DNA of 64,000 nucleotides from Rutidosis leptorrhynchoides (lineage: Eukaryota > Streptophyta > Magnoliopsida > Asterales > Asteraceae): contig NC_092335.1 in NCBI RefSeq assembly GCF_046630445.1, forward strand, positions 3,949,501-4,013,500, written 5' to 3'. Both the position numbers and the translations under genes were made by a program. Shown piece by piece: positions 1 to 11,512 of this stretch. Each line of letters starts with the position of its first letter. Position 1 is the first letter of the stretch. Under the pieces are notes generated by a model. That model ran no database searches and was not told the DNA's origin. It saw only the letters and a program-made list of their open reading frames with translations.

Positions 1-1440
1 GTGGCTATTTATACATAACCCATATTGACCGCTCTTAACCGTATGTAAATATGCATATTAATATAAGCGAAACAATACAAGAGGTGCCTCATTTTACAAT
101 TTATATACTGTTTCTATTTAGACTTATTAACATGAAATAATAAAAATAAGTAGTTGGCAATAAAGTAATACAAATTCTGCAAAAGGGACTATACATATGA
201 TACCCTCATCTGAATTTTCAAACACACTTCAATGTTAGCATCGGTTGCAATAAAACCTAAATGTTAGCATCTTAGAAAGCACTTACTTTGCAACCAAATA
301 ACTACAATGTGTTTGAAATGTTTAACTTAAATACAATTATGTTCACTGGCAATTGGAAATAGTAAATGGAATGTAAGATTCGTGTCTAAAACATTAACAA
401 TTATCTATATATCTAACAAAGAGTGTAGTCTTCATCGGAATGGATACACCAATTTTCCTACTTGAAATCGTGCATCAAAAGCAATGATGGTGTGAGTCCA
501 CATTTTTGCTAAACTATTATGAAACACATCACAAATGAAAAATAAAAGTAGGAGGAGCAAAGTACACAAATTGGGTCATGGTTGTAACTGGGTTCAACAT
601 AAATAAGGTATCTTTTTATTATGTATCACAAATCACAATGATTTGGGTTCGACCAACAAACCCTTTTAGGTACACTGATACACTGAATCATGCCCATGTC
701 TCAGACATCATCATAATTTTCTTAGTACAATTTGGATTCATGGACAACTTTAATCATCAATTAAGGTTGATGATTAAATCACTGAAAAACACTACTTTAG
801 GTTATGTAATACCTTTTGTTGCAGTAAGCCTGACACTTTCAGACCATTTTTCGAAATCCATTGTTTCTGCAAAAAAAGGCAGTCATTCAGTTAAGACATT
901 CCATGAATAGCTTTTCAAATCTTGAAAACCTTCCTACTCTTTATGGTTAAACCGCTCCTTCTGACTATAAAAATATGTATATGATGTCCGTCATTAAATA
1001 TGTGATAGACAAGAAACACAGTTACAGAACTGACCAGAATATTATTAGTTAAAAAGGTACTATGCATTTCAGAATATCAAATATACACCGGAATTAAAAT
1101 GGTACTAAGCCCCTCATTTTTGCAAAGATCTATTTCTTTTATAAATTTTACCTAAAGGGTGATTAAACTAATATCAAATTTATATCTAAGCAACGAATGC
1201 AATTTGAAAAAACAAAAATCAAAATAGAAAAAGAAACTATAATAAACTCATGTCATGCAAATGTATTGAAAAAAAAAAAGATCATTGCAATCATATAAAT
1301 TTCAAGATTGCAGTCTCGATGTAACAAAAAAATTGTATTTTTGCTAGACTCTAAATATACAAAGAACTTATGACACTTGAATGAAATGAGAAACTGTATT
1401 TTGAGACAGTTATGGTTGTTGTCAAACCTCAAGTTCACTT
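1..1440. other. AT-rich sequence, no supported gene
   Basis: No open frame here has coding character that I recognise. One stretch on the minus strand near 822-879 has a pyrimidine-rich AG acceptor and an AAG/GTATTA donor and could be a short exon, but I cannot assign it. The plus-strand frame at 578-910 lacks protein-like composition and is probably chance. Confidence 0.4.
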
Positions 1441-1499
1441 TGGATATGAATTTGGCTTCTTAGTCGATCTTTTGATTATTCAATATCTTTCAAAGCTGG

Positions 1500-1976
1500 T
1501 CTTAAAGACCGTGATGACAGCCCTTGGTGAGGGGTCAGTTCCTGTTCTGCATAAAGAATCATATCTAAGAATTACGGATCGGGGGTAAATATCTGAGAAT
1601 GATAACATTAGAATTATTTAAGTTAATAAATTTTAGGTGGAAAAATCTCATTTTTCAAAGTTAAAAGTACATTCGGGAGTAAATATCTGAGAATCATCAG
1701 CGCACACAACCTCAGCGACCTGCGCAATAGCAGCAGATGGTGTTGCTACAGAATCAGTGCTAACAACTACATAAAGCCACATATTGTAGAATAATCGGAG
1801 ATGGTTAATTAAACCATTGTACACAAAGAAATTGTAATTTGTAAACAACATTACCACACAAGACACACGTCCTAGAATTTGTAAACAATATACCTTCGGA
1901 GATTAATGGGCCAATGTTGGTAGTGTGAACAAAATCAGCAGTCTGTGCAGCATCTACTGCTCGTTTTGCTAGTTCA
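1500..1976 (-). pseudogene. exon-like segments of an unidentified minus-strand gene
   Basis: Three minus-strand stretches have protein-like composition and plausible splice borders. The one at about 1894-1974 reads AKRAVDAAQTADFVHTTNIG and ends at a G/GTATAT donor. The one at 1648-1759 follows a TTAG acceptor and includes AQVAEVVCADDSQIFTPE before TGA. The one around 1510-1560 includes TGTDPSPRAVITVFKTSFER before TGA. I do not recognise the family. The exon phases as read do not join cleanly, so this may be debris rather than a working gene. It lies downstream, in minus orientation, of the NTMC2-like exons; whether the two were ever one transcript is unknown. Confidence 0.3.
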
Positions 1977-2440
1977 TATTTTATTTACATTACTTGCCAT
2001 TGGATGAAAATAAAAAACACATAAACATATACGTAGATGAATGCACAAAGTACATGAGCAAAAAAAGAAATCCTTAATGTACAATGCTGAAACCTGCAAA
2101 TATCCAAAAATTCGTAAAGAAAATAGAAACCAAGCATGCCTACAAAGCCAAAAAAAAAATCAATAAACATAACACTTTAAATAACATAAAGAAAGTAAAA
2201 AACATAAAACTAAATAGAAACATGCGAATAAAAAACAGATATTACGGATATCAAAATGCTATAAAAAGAAAAACGAAATTGTTTCGGTAGTTCTTTGTAT
2301 CAAGCAATAAAATAGCAGAGATATACCGTTAATGTGAAGGAAGAAAGATGATCCCTTTTATTGAAAATAATGTTCTATCATATACAACGATCTACATCAC
2401 GCATCAGAATGCAGGATTCAGCTTCATAAAACATCAAAGC

Positions 2441-3472
2441 TTGTACATAAGATGCTATACAAAAATTCACCATAAACCAAGTAATAATAAAAAGAGCTCA
2501 TGGTCATTTATACAAGTCTTAAATCAATAAAACCAAGGTCAAATTCATACCACAGTCCATGATTTGTACTTCTGCCAGAACCAAGGTATGATTGGAAGTA
2601 GGATTTGCTATGAGACAATATTTTCCATAAATATTGGCCAAATCTTTTCTACCAGATGATTCAACCGCCGTATTGATTCAGAATCAGATAGCATCTATAT
2701 AGAAAGAAAAAAAAAAGGAAACATTTTGTTATGGAGTTCAGTTTTTATACAGTAGCTACAAATCCAATTATTCACCTTGCTTATTAAACCATATACTAAT
2801 ACAAAGCAAAGAAAATAATTATAATAATAATGAAATACAAAAAGGAGAAAATTCAAAGAAACAAATAGAAATTCACTAAATTAATTAGCTTTAATCTAAA
2901 TTTTACGTTTCACTTTAAGGTTTGTTGCAGGCATAAGTTTTCTGTAAAAGAACCAAAATTAGTGTAATCAAAGTTTAAAAATTCACCTTTTTTATTACCT
3001 TGCCTTCTTTCTTCGAACCTCACTTTCCTCCTGAATCTTGTTGAAAAATTATCATGACCCTTTAACAAAATTAGCAAAAACATGTAAAAGCCTGAAAACA
3101 TTATTCAAAACTAAATGCAAGTAAGCATTGAATCAAATAGCAGATATTATAAATCGTAATCAATTAACGAAACAACAATTTAATGTGAAAACCTAATAAT
3201 TCCAAATTTTTTTATTCTCTATTTAGATCGTCGATCTTTAAGGAAACCAATAACTTTATAAAATTTAATTGGAGAAAATCGTTAAAAATAAAAATTAGGG
3301 CTTACAATTTGAAATTAGGGTTTTGAATTAGGTTCGACTACAGATCCCTATTCCTCCAAACGTCGAGTATTACATCTCATACCTAGTATGGTTGTAGATG
3401 TCTCTGAATATATAGCCGCCTGCTACATGTAAGAAATTGGAAGATTGAAGGCTCTTTTTGATTCAAGATTTT
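2441..3472. repeat. 1.03-kb tandem duplication, copy 1
   Basis: The stretch from TTGTACATAAGATGC at 2441 to 3472 recurs directly at 3473-4506 with no spacer. The only length change I saw is two bases in an A-run (2702-2718 versus 3735-3752). The junction at about 3470 shares a short T-run with the far end, so microhomology or slippage is a plausible origin. Each copy holds exons 2 and 3 of a minus-strand C2/SMP-domain gene plus the putative 5' leader and TATA region. Confidence 0.95.
2551..3036 (-). pseudogene. NTMC2 type-6-like C2/SMP-domain protein, exons 2-3 (copy 1), broken
   Basis: Exon 2 (2987-3036, minus) encodes RRKVRFEERRQGNKK between an acceptor-like AG and a G/GTGAAT donor. Exon 3 (2551-2694, minus, exactly 48 codons) starts after a pyrimidine-rich TATATAG acceptor and ends at GTG/GTATGA. 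It encodes MLSDSESIRRLNHLVEKIW, then PIFMENIVS, a TAG stop at 2608-2610, then QILLPIIPWFWQKYKSWTV. The pattern of a basic linker followed by DSESxRWLN, EKIWP and ILxPIIPWF matches the start of the SMP lipid-binding domain in plant NTMC2 type-6 C2 proteins, the relatives of Arabidopsis At1g53590. These are presumed to act in lipid transfer at membrane contact sites. The TAG is one transition from CAG, and a conserved Trp is Arg here. No later exons (rest of SMP, C2 domain) were found downstream, so the locus is a truncated pseudogene. Confidence 0.75.
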
Positions 3473-4506
3473 TTGTACATAAGATGCTATACAAAAATTC
3501 ACCATAAACCAAGTAATAATAAAAAGAGCTCATGGTCATTTATACAAGTCTTAAATCAATAAAACCAAGGTCAAATTCATACCACAGTCCATGATTTGTA
3601 CTTCTGCCAGAACCAAGGTATGATTGGAAGTAGGATTTGCTATGAGACAATATTTTCCATAAATATTGGCCAAATCTTTTCTACCAGATGATTCAACCGC
3701 CGTATTGATTCAGAATCAGATAGCATCTATATAGAAAAAAAAAAAAAAAAGGAAACATTTTGTTATGGAGTTCAGTTTTTATACAGTAGCTACAAATCCA
3801 ATTATTCACCTTGCTTATTAAACCATATACTAATACAAAGCAAAGAAAATAATTATAATAATAATGAAATACAAAAAGGAGAAAATTCAAAGAAACAAAT
3901 AGAAATTCACTAAATTAATTAGCTTTAATCTAAATTTTACGTTTCACTTTAAGGTTTGTTGCAGGCATAAGTTTTCTGTAAAAGAACCAAAATTAGTGTA
4001 ATCAAAGTTTAAAAATTCACCTTTTTTATTACCTTGCCTTCTTTCTTCGAACCTCACTTTCCTCCTGAATCTTGTTGAAAAATTATCATGACCCTTTAAC
4101 AAAATTAGCAAAAACATGTAAAAGCCTGAAAACATTATTCAAAACTAAATGCAAGTAAGCATTGAATCAAATAGCAGATATTATAAATCGTAATCAATTA
4201 ACGAAACAACAATTTAATGTGAAAACCTAATAATTCCAAATTTTTTTATTCTCTATTTAGATCGTCGATCTTTAAGGAAACCAATAACTTTATAAAATTT
4301 AATTGGAGAAAATCGTTAAAAATAAAAATTAGGGCTTACAATTTGAAATTAGGGTTTTGAATTAGGTTCGACTACAGATCCCTATTCCTCCAAACGTCGA
4401 GTATTACATCTCATACCTAGTATGGTTGTAGATGTCTCTGAATATATAGCCGCCTGCTACATGTAAGAAATTGGAAGATTGAAGGCTCTTTTTGATTCAA
4501 GATTTT
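3473..4506. repeat. 1.03-kb tandem duplication, copy 2
   Basis: This is the second unit of the direct duplication and is essentially identical to 2441-3472. The sequence beyond it (from GGTATCGAAAGG at 4507) is unique, so this copy adjoins the original upstream flank of the minus-strand gene and copy 1 is internal. Confidence 0.95.
3583..4070 (-). pseudogene. NTMC2 type-6-like C2/SMP-domain protein, exons 2-3 (copy 2), broken
   Basis: This is the tandem-duplicated twin of the exons at 2551-3036. Exon 3 is at 3583-3726 and exon 2 at 4021-4070. It carries the same TAG (3640-3642) and the same Trp-to-Arg change, so the gene was already broken, or broke in this exon, before the duplication. The 63-residue open frame at 3944-4135 is exon 2 plus flanking intron. 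Confidence 0.75.
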
Positions 4507-4700
4507 TGGTATCGAAAGGTAAAGAGTGCTGCCGTTTTTTGTGATAATGGGAAGTTCAACCTCCCAAATTTTTGTTTTTCATTAGAGGCTGTTAGATTTT
4601 GTTAGATTTGAGGGTAGTTTCGTAATCAAACAAAAGAAGTGGAGGAGAGAGACAAATGTTGAGTGATCAAGTAATCCAAAGGTTGTTATTGAAAGATGTC
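4430..4700 (-). promoter_or_regulatory. putative promoter/5' leader of the NTMC2-like pseudogene
   Basis: Read on the minus strand, a TATATA at 4443-4448 is followed by a leader containing AAAACCCTAATTTC and AAGCCCTAAT, a composition common in plant 5' UTRs. The unique sequence out to about 4700 would be the upstream promoter. The TATA and leader part is duplicated at 3409-3414. This is inferred from position and composition only. Confidence 0.3.
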
Positions 4701-4775
4701 TTTTTATCCAATGGTTCTCTTTACTCCATTTAAAATTTTTGAATGTTGATTAGAAAAATTTAACTTTGTTATTAT

Positions 4776-4892
4776 ATATAATATAGATATAGATATAGAT
4801 ATAGATAGATATTTTTATTTTAAAATGACACATGTCAATCAAAGAGTGGCATCTTACTCTATGTATTTTAAGCTCCATTGTAGATGAACCAA

Positions 4893-4922
<30 letters not shown>
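4776..4922. repeat. microsatellites (GATATA)n and (TA)n
   Basis: ATAGAT/GATATA repeats run from about 4783 to 4813, and a (TA)n tract from about 4897 to 4922. There is no gene in this stretch. Confidence 0.9.
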
Positions 4923-4926
<4 letters not shown>

Positions 4927-4939
4927 GCACTAATTTGGG

Positions 4940-5199
4940 ATAAATGATTTTTTTTGGGTAAGCAAAGAAAACCCTCCTATGAACGAGCACATTGGCTCCC
5001 CCATTGAAGGTAAAACCTCGGGTAATCAAGCCTCCCGAGCGCGAGACCTGGTACCGGGTGAATTGCGCATTATGCGCACCCTTTAGTCACACTCCCTTTT
5101 TGAACAATTTGGCATAGCCAATAATTGAACCCGGGTGGTGTGCTTCATTGGGCAACTCGGTGGCCACTCAGACAAGCCTGAATGGTTATAAATGATTTT
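4940..5199 (-). mobile_element. tRNA-derived SINE with 12-bp TSDs
   Basis: The element body (4952-5187) is flanked by the perfect 12-bp direct repeat ATAAATGATTTT at 4940-4951 and 5188-5199. On the minus strand it starts with a tRNA-like head. An A-box-like TGTCTGAGTGGCC lies at the complement of 5162-5174, and a B-box-like GGGTTCAATTA at the complement of 5122-5132, about 30 nt apart as in tRNA genes. It ends in an A-run next to the left TSD. This combination (pol III boxes, A tail, long TSD, about 236 bp) defines a SINE. The perfect TSD points to a fairly recent insertion made by a LINE-type reverse transcriptase. Confidence 0.88.
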
Positions 5200-5322
5200 G
5201 CTTTTGGATATCTTTAGAATTAGAGCTCCAATTTAAAAAAAATAATAATAATCCGGAAATAGTATTCATTGTGTAGATTCAGAAAAAAAGTTTTTTATTT
5301 TTTTTTCTATTTTGACAGCAGC

Positions 5323-5601
5323 TTAACATACATCTGATGCATGTTAACCTATTTCGAGGTTTTTTTTAGAAAAAAAACTTAGCTCGATTTATAGTTTAGG
5401 GTTTAGTGTTTTGAGTTTACTCCGTAAACTCAAAACCCTAACCCTTAAACTATAAACTCTAAACCGTTCGCATTAAAAACTCATTATAAACCCTAAATCT
5501 AAGCCCTATACCCTAATTTCTAAACCCTAATTACTAAACCCTAAACAATGTTTTTCCCTAATCAAAATCTTTTTTTTTTGTTAACATACATCTGGTGCAT
5601 G
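5323..5601. repeat. telomere-like (CCCTAAA) degenerate repeat block
   Basis: A symmetrical block of TTTAGGG/CCCTAAA variants (about 5390-5560), with an internal inversion near TTTACTCCGTAAAC, lies between two direct copies of TTAACATACATCTGRTGCATG (5323-5343 and 5581-5601). The same core occurs inside the foldback elements at 6322-6986 and 34109-34794, so it belongs to a dispersed element and not to a telomere. I cannot place the exact ends. Confidence 0.6.
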
Positions 5602-5788
5602 AACAGCTGCTAACATGCATCATAATTCATATGTATGTTAAGAATCCAGTTAAAATAAAAATTATTTTTTTCTAAACCTACATAATGAAAATTGATACCA
5701 GCAAATTTTTTTTTTAAATCAGAGTTTTAGAATTAAAGATATAAAATCACAAAATCACTTATCCCCTTATCTCCAACAACACCACTTA

Positions 5789-5790
<2 letters not shown>

Positions 5791-5870
<80 letters not shown>
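5791..5870. repeat. (GT)n-(TA)n microsatellite
   Basis: Simple GT repeats pass into TA repeats and form the left flank of the element at 5871. The open frames predicted here (Tyr-Ile repeats) are artefacts of the repeat. Confidence 0.95.
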
Positions 5871-5872
<2 letters not shown>

Positions 5873-6246
5873 AGAGGATCCAGTGAGAACTTTTTTAGTG
5901 TGAGAACTCTAGGAATTTCAAATACACTGAAATTCGAGCAAAAAAAGCGACGGGCGAAAACAAGGAATTCGAGCATAAAAAAAAACACGGGCGAGCAATT
6001 TTTGGGTGAGTCGAGCAAAAAATTTAAAGCACAAAAATCAATCTTCGTTCTACATTCTTGTTCTACACATCACGTTCTACATTTTTTTGTTCGAATTAGC
6101 CAAAAATTGCTCAAATTCATCTATTTTTGTTCGAAATTAACTTTTTTGTTCGTCCGTGTTTATTATTGTTCGAATTTCGTTTTTTTGTTCGAATTTCATA
6201 GTTCTCAGGGTTCTCATTTGCCAAAAAGCTCTCATTTAATCCCTAC

Positions 6247-6248
<2 letters not shown>
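5871..6248. mobile_element. MITE-like element A inside a (TA)n tract
   Basis: About 378 bp of non-repetitive sequence lie between two (TA)n tracts. The ends are imperfect inverted repeats: AGAGGATCCAGTGAGAAC on the left, against the complement of CTCTCATTTAATCCCTACCT on the right. The interior is rich in TTCGAGC and TTGTTCGAATT motifs in opposite orientations, so it can fold back. It has no coding capacity. Confidence 0.6.

Positions 6249-6320
<72 letters not shown>
6249..6320. repeat. (TA)n microsatellite
   Basis: A TA tract shared between elements A and B1. It is likely part of one original tract split by insertions. Confidence 0.95.
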
Positions 6321-7861
<1,541 letters not shown>

Positions 7862-8052
7862 ATTCGTACACTATTTTTTTTTTTTTTTTGAAAAGCAAAA
7901 ATATATATCACCACGAGAAGAAACAACCTTGGGAGGACCTTACAGCGACATGGAACTCCCAAACACGAAAACACGAAAACATGACGAAACAGACTAACTA
8001 AAAAGGAAAGGGGGTGCAAAGATAGCAACCCTTTACATTCGTACACTATTTT
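7862..8052 (-). mobile_element. short retroposon (5'-truncated LINE or SINE) with 16-bp TSDs
   Basis: The perfect direct repeat ATTCGTACACTATTTT flanks the insert (7862-7877 and 8037-8052). A T-run follows the left copy, i.e. a poly(A) tail on the minus strand, preceded by a TTGCTTTTC-type 3' end. The body is only about 150 bp with no clear pol III boxes, so a severely 5'-truncated LINE is the likeliest reading. Confidence 0.8.
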
Positions 8053-8505
8053 CATTCCGAAAATTCATTCATTTGACAGAATAATCAAAGATACCTTGCC
8101 TTCTGAAGTTGTGAGAAGACCTTGAAATATGTTGTGAATCAGCTCGATCGAAATACCAAGCATTGGTTACCAACACCACAAGTCAACACAACAACTACGT
8201 CTTTTTTCAAAAAGTACCCAATCGTCAATGTTCTCACACTATCATTAACCTGTTAACAAAGATTGCATATATAAAATATCATCAATGACTTAGGTATGAA
8301 TTCACTCGTAGTATATGAAGACTTTCAAGTTAAAATGTAAAATTAATGAAGGACCTGATAGACTTCATTTAAATCGATAAACATTGTCAAAAATACATAT
8401 TATAGAAAGAAACCTTGATTTAATTGAAATGTACACACTAGGTACCAACATGTGCCCTTAAAGTAATAACTCGGAGTGCATTGATCAGTGTCCCTGCAAA
8501 TTAAT
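8053..8505. other. unique AT-rich sequence, possible exon fragment
   Basis: A minus-strand stretch (about 8096-8190) reads WYFDRADSQHISRSSHNFRR and ends at a GTATCT donor. It could be an old exon, but I do not recognise it. The rest has no features. The last five bases, TTAAT (8501-8505), are the left TSD of the adjoining LTR element. Confidence 0.3.
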
Positions 8506-8702
8506 TGTAGGATCACAAGTCCCCTATTAAAAACCCACTAGACTAAATATCACAAAAATAAATATACGACTAATGATATGGAAAATAAAACAGAGAACAA
8601 TTAGACTTAGAGAACTACATTGCTTCTGCCTTAATTTTTAATTAAAACATATTGGCTATATATAGCCTTGAACGTACACCTAGCTACTACATGTGCAACA
8701 AA

Positions 8703-9462
8703 GGGCATGTTTGGCGGTGAGCTTTTTGAAGCTTTTTGGAGTTTTTAGCTTTTAGTTTTTATGAAAAAGCTCCGTTTGGTTACAGGAGCTTAAAGCTTTT
8801 TGAGGAATGAAAAAAGCTCCAAATTAAAACGCTTCTTGATCTAGCGTTCAGGGGGAAAAAAGAGCGTTTGATAATTAATTTACATAAATAACCTTTCTAT
8901 CTCCCACGTAATTCTGTTATCATCATGCTTTATATAGCCCAACCCTAATTTTGATCACATCCTCCTTCGTTGTTCTTTAATTACGCCACTGACATTTTTT
9001 TTCTTTGAGGTAAACACCAAGCCTAGTCTACTTGTTGGTTTAATCATTGTATCTTTTATGCTTCTAATCAATGTTTCTGATTTTAATTTATTTATATACT
9101 GTATAAGCATTATATCTTATGTTTGTATCTTTACGTCTAATTTATATTTATATAGTTAATTGCATTCTGATTTTGATTACATTCTGATTTTGATTTTGAC
9201 TGCATTCTACTTACCCATTTAATCTTAATGAATTTTAAATTGGTTACTGACTATGTTTTATTAAACTAAAATAATGATATTTAAGTATTTTTTCTAGTGT
9301 CCATTTTTGTCAATTTACTTATTTTATAACAGCTTCAGCTACTTTGTCAAACAATTAAATAGATTTAAAAAGCTTCAGCTAAACGCTTTTAGCTAAACGC
9401 TTGCAGCTAAACGCCTGCAGCTAAACGTTTGCAGCTTCCAGCTAGTTTTGCCAAACATACCC
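8703..9462 (+). mobile_element. Tourist/PIF-like MITE 1, 3-bp TSD AAA
   Basis: The 760-bp insertion has ends GGGCATGTTTGGC and GCCAAACATACCC. Comparison with the empty site in the second LTR (11270-11285) gives a 3-bp duplication, AAA. Near the right end, units of AGCTAAACGCTTGC are tandemly repeated. GGG...GTTTGG termini and 3-bp TSDs fit PIF/Harbinger-type MITEs. No transposase is encoded. Confidence 0.88.
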
Positions 9463-9564
9463 AAAATAGCACTATTTTAACCAACTATTCGTAAATAAGT
9501 GGCCACATCCCACTCCAACGTGTACCACTAACTTCGGTCAACCACTAATACAAGTTCAAACTAT

Positions 9565-10389
9565 GGGTATGTTTGGCAAAACTAGCTGGAAGCTGCAAGC
9601 GTTTAGCTGCAGGCGTTTAGCTGAAAGCGTTTAGCTGAAAGCGTTTAGCTGAAGCTTTTTAAATGTATTTAATTGTTTGGCAAAGAAGCTGGAGCTGTTA
9701 TAAAATAAGTAAAATGACAAAAATGGACACTAGAAAAAATACTTAAATATCATTATTTTAGTTTAATAAAACAGTCATTACCAAATAACCGAAAACATAT
9801 ATAATACTACTAATAACCGAAAACATATATAATAGGACTAAATTATTAATGACGATCATTCCATATTGAAGTAGCAATATTGTTACGAACATGTTTCATC
9901 TCATTCCTTCTTCCTTCAAATAGTCCTTCGGTGCGTGTGTCATGATTATTAACATCATTAAACTCATCTCATGTTCTCTTTTAATTTGTCCTCAGTAAAC
10001 ATTAGATGTAATCTTAGAGTTATTTCGTTACTTTTTTTCTTTTCTTGAAGAGCAAAATGTTTATTAAAATGGGGAAGAAGCATTAAAGATGTACACTAGG
10101 AGACTCACTAGAAGTGAGTTACATTTATATGAGGCAAATCCTAACCGTAGAGGATTATTAACAGTGGGAGTATGCTAAAGTATTGGAAAGGGTATTTGTG
10201 TAATTAACAAACAAAAAGCTCTTCTCAAAATTGAAACGCTTAAGAAGCTAGCGTTTAAAAATATGAGATTTTTAACATCTCTCTAAAAGCTAAAAGCTCT
10301 TTAGCCAAACGGATCTTTTTATTAATTAGAAGTTTTTTCATAAAAAATAAAAGTTAAAAGCTTCAAAAAGCTTTGTGCCAAACATACCC
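9565..10389 (-). mobile_element. Tourist/PIF-like MITE 2 (inverted copy), 3-bp TSD TAT
   Basis: The 825-bp insertion belongs to the same family as MITE 1 but is in the opposite orientation. It runs from GGGTATGTTTGGCAAAAC to GTGCCAAACATACCC, with TSD TAT at 9562-9564 and 10390-10392. The uninterrupted target is readable near 11370-11380 in the other LTR. The subterminal GCGTTTAGCTGAAA repeats lie at the left end here. It contains a local direct repeat CTAATAACCGAAAACATATA near 9782-9830. Confidence 0.88.
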
Positions 10390-11080
10390 TATGTAACTCG
10401 ATTAATTAAATTAACATTAGCACTATCTAATAAACCTTAACTTATAACAATGCAACCTAATTAACGTAACAAAACGATTAAATATTTTTAATCTCAAACT
10501 TAGGAAAACTGATTAACCCAACAATCACGCCCTTAATCAGTTTATCCGTACCACTGGTCAACCACACTTGTAACATTTACCCCGGCTCTCCTGAACACGT
10601 TCAACGCCATCCCGACTCACCCGGACTCCCGGCCTCATCCTCGGCCACGTCCACAGTCATCTCGGTTTGAAGTGTTCAACACCATCTCGGCTCACCCGGA
10701 CTCCCGACCTCTTCTCCGGTCACGTCCACAGCCATCTCGGTTAGAACCTCCATAGCCACAATGTATACACCGTGTGTCTTCTCCATTTCACAAACTTGTT
10801 CCAAGAGCCTTTTACACCACCCAAGAAAACAAGCCGAACACGCTATCACGTTTTCTTGTACCTCCACCGGTTAGTCTCTTATCACGAACAAGTTTTTGAC
10901 AATTTCTCAACACCCATTACAACTTCAACTATCATGATCAAACTGCTCCAAGAAACTCTTCACACCACCCAAGAAAACAAACCCTGGCCACAGACTATCA
11001 CGATTTCTTGTCCCCGGTCTAGTTTCTTCTCACGAGCACACGACCTAGTTGAAGCTACAAACCTCGCTCTTGATACCAAA

Positions 11081-11507
11081 TGTAGGATCACAAGTCCCTT
11101 ATTAAAAACCCAATAGACTAAATATCACAAAAATAAATGTACGACTAATGATATGGAAAATAAAACAGAGAACAATTAGACTTAGAAAACTACATTGCTT
11201 CTGCCTTAATTTTTAATTAAAACATATCGGCTATATATAGCCTTGAACGTACACCTAGCTACTACATGTGCAACAAAATAGCACTATTTTAACCAACTAC
11301 TCTTAAATAAGTGGCCACATCCCACTCCAACGTGTACCACTAACTTCGGTCAACCACTAATACAAGTTCAAACTATGTAACTCGATTAATTAAACTAACA
11401 TTAGCACTATCTAATAAACCTTAACTTATAACAATGCAACCTAATTAACGTAACAAAACGATTAAATATTTTTAATCTCAAACTTAGGAAAACTGATTAA
11501 CCCAACA
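11081..11507 (-). repeat. 5' LTR of the TRIM-like element
   Basis: An uninterrupted 427-bp LTR, TG...CA, followed by the right TSD TTAAT. It serves as the empty-site reference for both MITEs. In minus orientation, TATATATAGCC (complement of 11232-11242) is a plausible TATA region. Confidence 0.9.
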
Positions 11508-11512
11508 TTAAT

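Larger units (their letters stand above)
8506..10523 (-). repeat. 3' LTR of the TRIM-like element, carrying two MITEs
   Basis: This is 427 bp of LTR sequence interrupted at 8703-9462 and 9565-10389. The other LTR shows both uninterrupted target sites. The sequence just outside 10523 (minus: TTAAGGGCGTGAT) is the candidate polypurine tract. Confidence 0.9.
8506..11507 (-). mobile_element. miniature non-autonomous LTR retroelement (TRIM-like), TSD TTAAT
   Basis: The element has two LTRs, TGTAGGATCACAAG... to ...TTAACCCAACA, at 8506-10523 and 11081-11507. After removing two nested MITEs and their 3-bp TSDs, the first LTR is 427 bp, the same length as the second. The flanking 5-bp TSD TTAAT is at 8501-8505 and 11508-11512. 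On the minus strand the sequence next to 11081 reads TTTGGTATCAAGAGC, a near match to the initiator-tRNA primer-binding site, so the element is minus-oriented with its 5' LTR at 11081-11507. The 557-bp interior encodes no gag or pol but contains two pairs of internal direct repeats (10605-10743 and 10780-11040). It must have been mobilised in trans. Confidence 0.9.

Noticed and set aside
5390..5560. Telomere or chromosome-fusion site
   Set aside because: The TTTAGGG-like words are degenerate, symmetric and repeated within mobile elements elsewhere in the window.
10676..11116. Frames on both strands in the TRIM-like interior
   Set aside because: They overlap internal direct repeats and run into the LTR; no gag or pol similarity.
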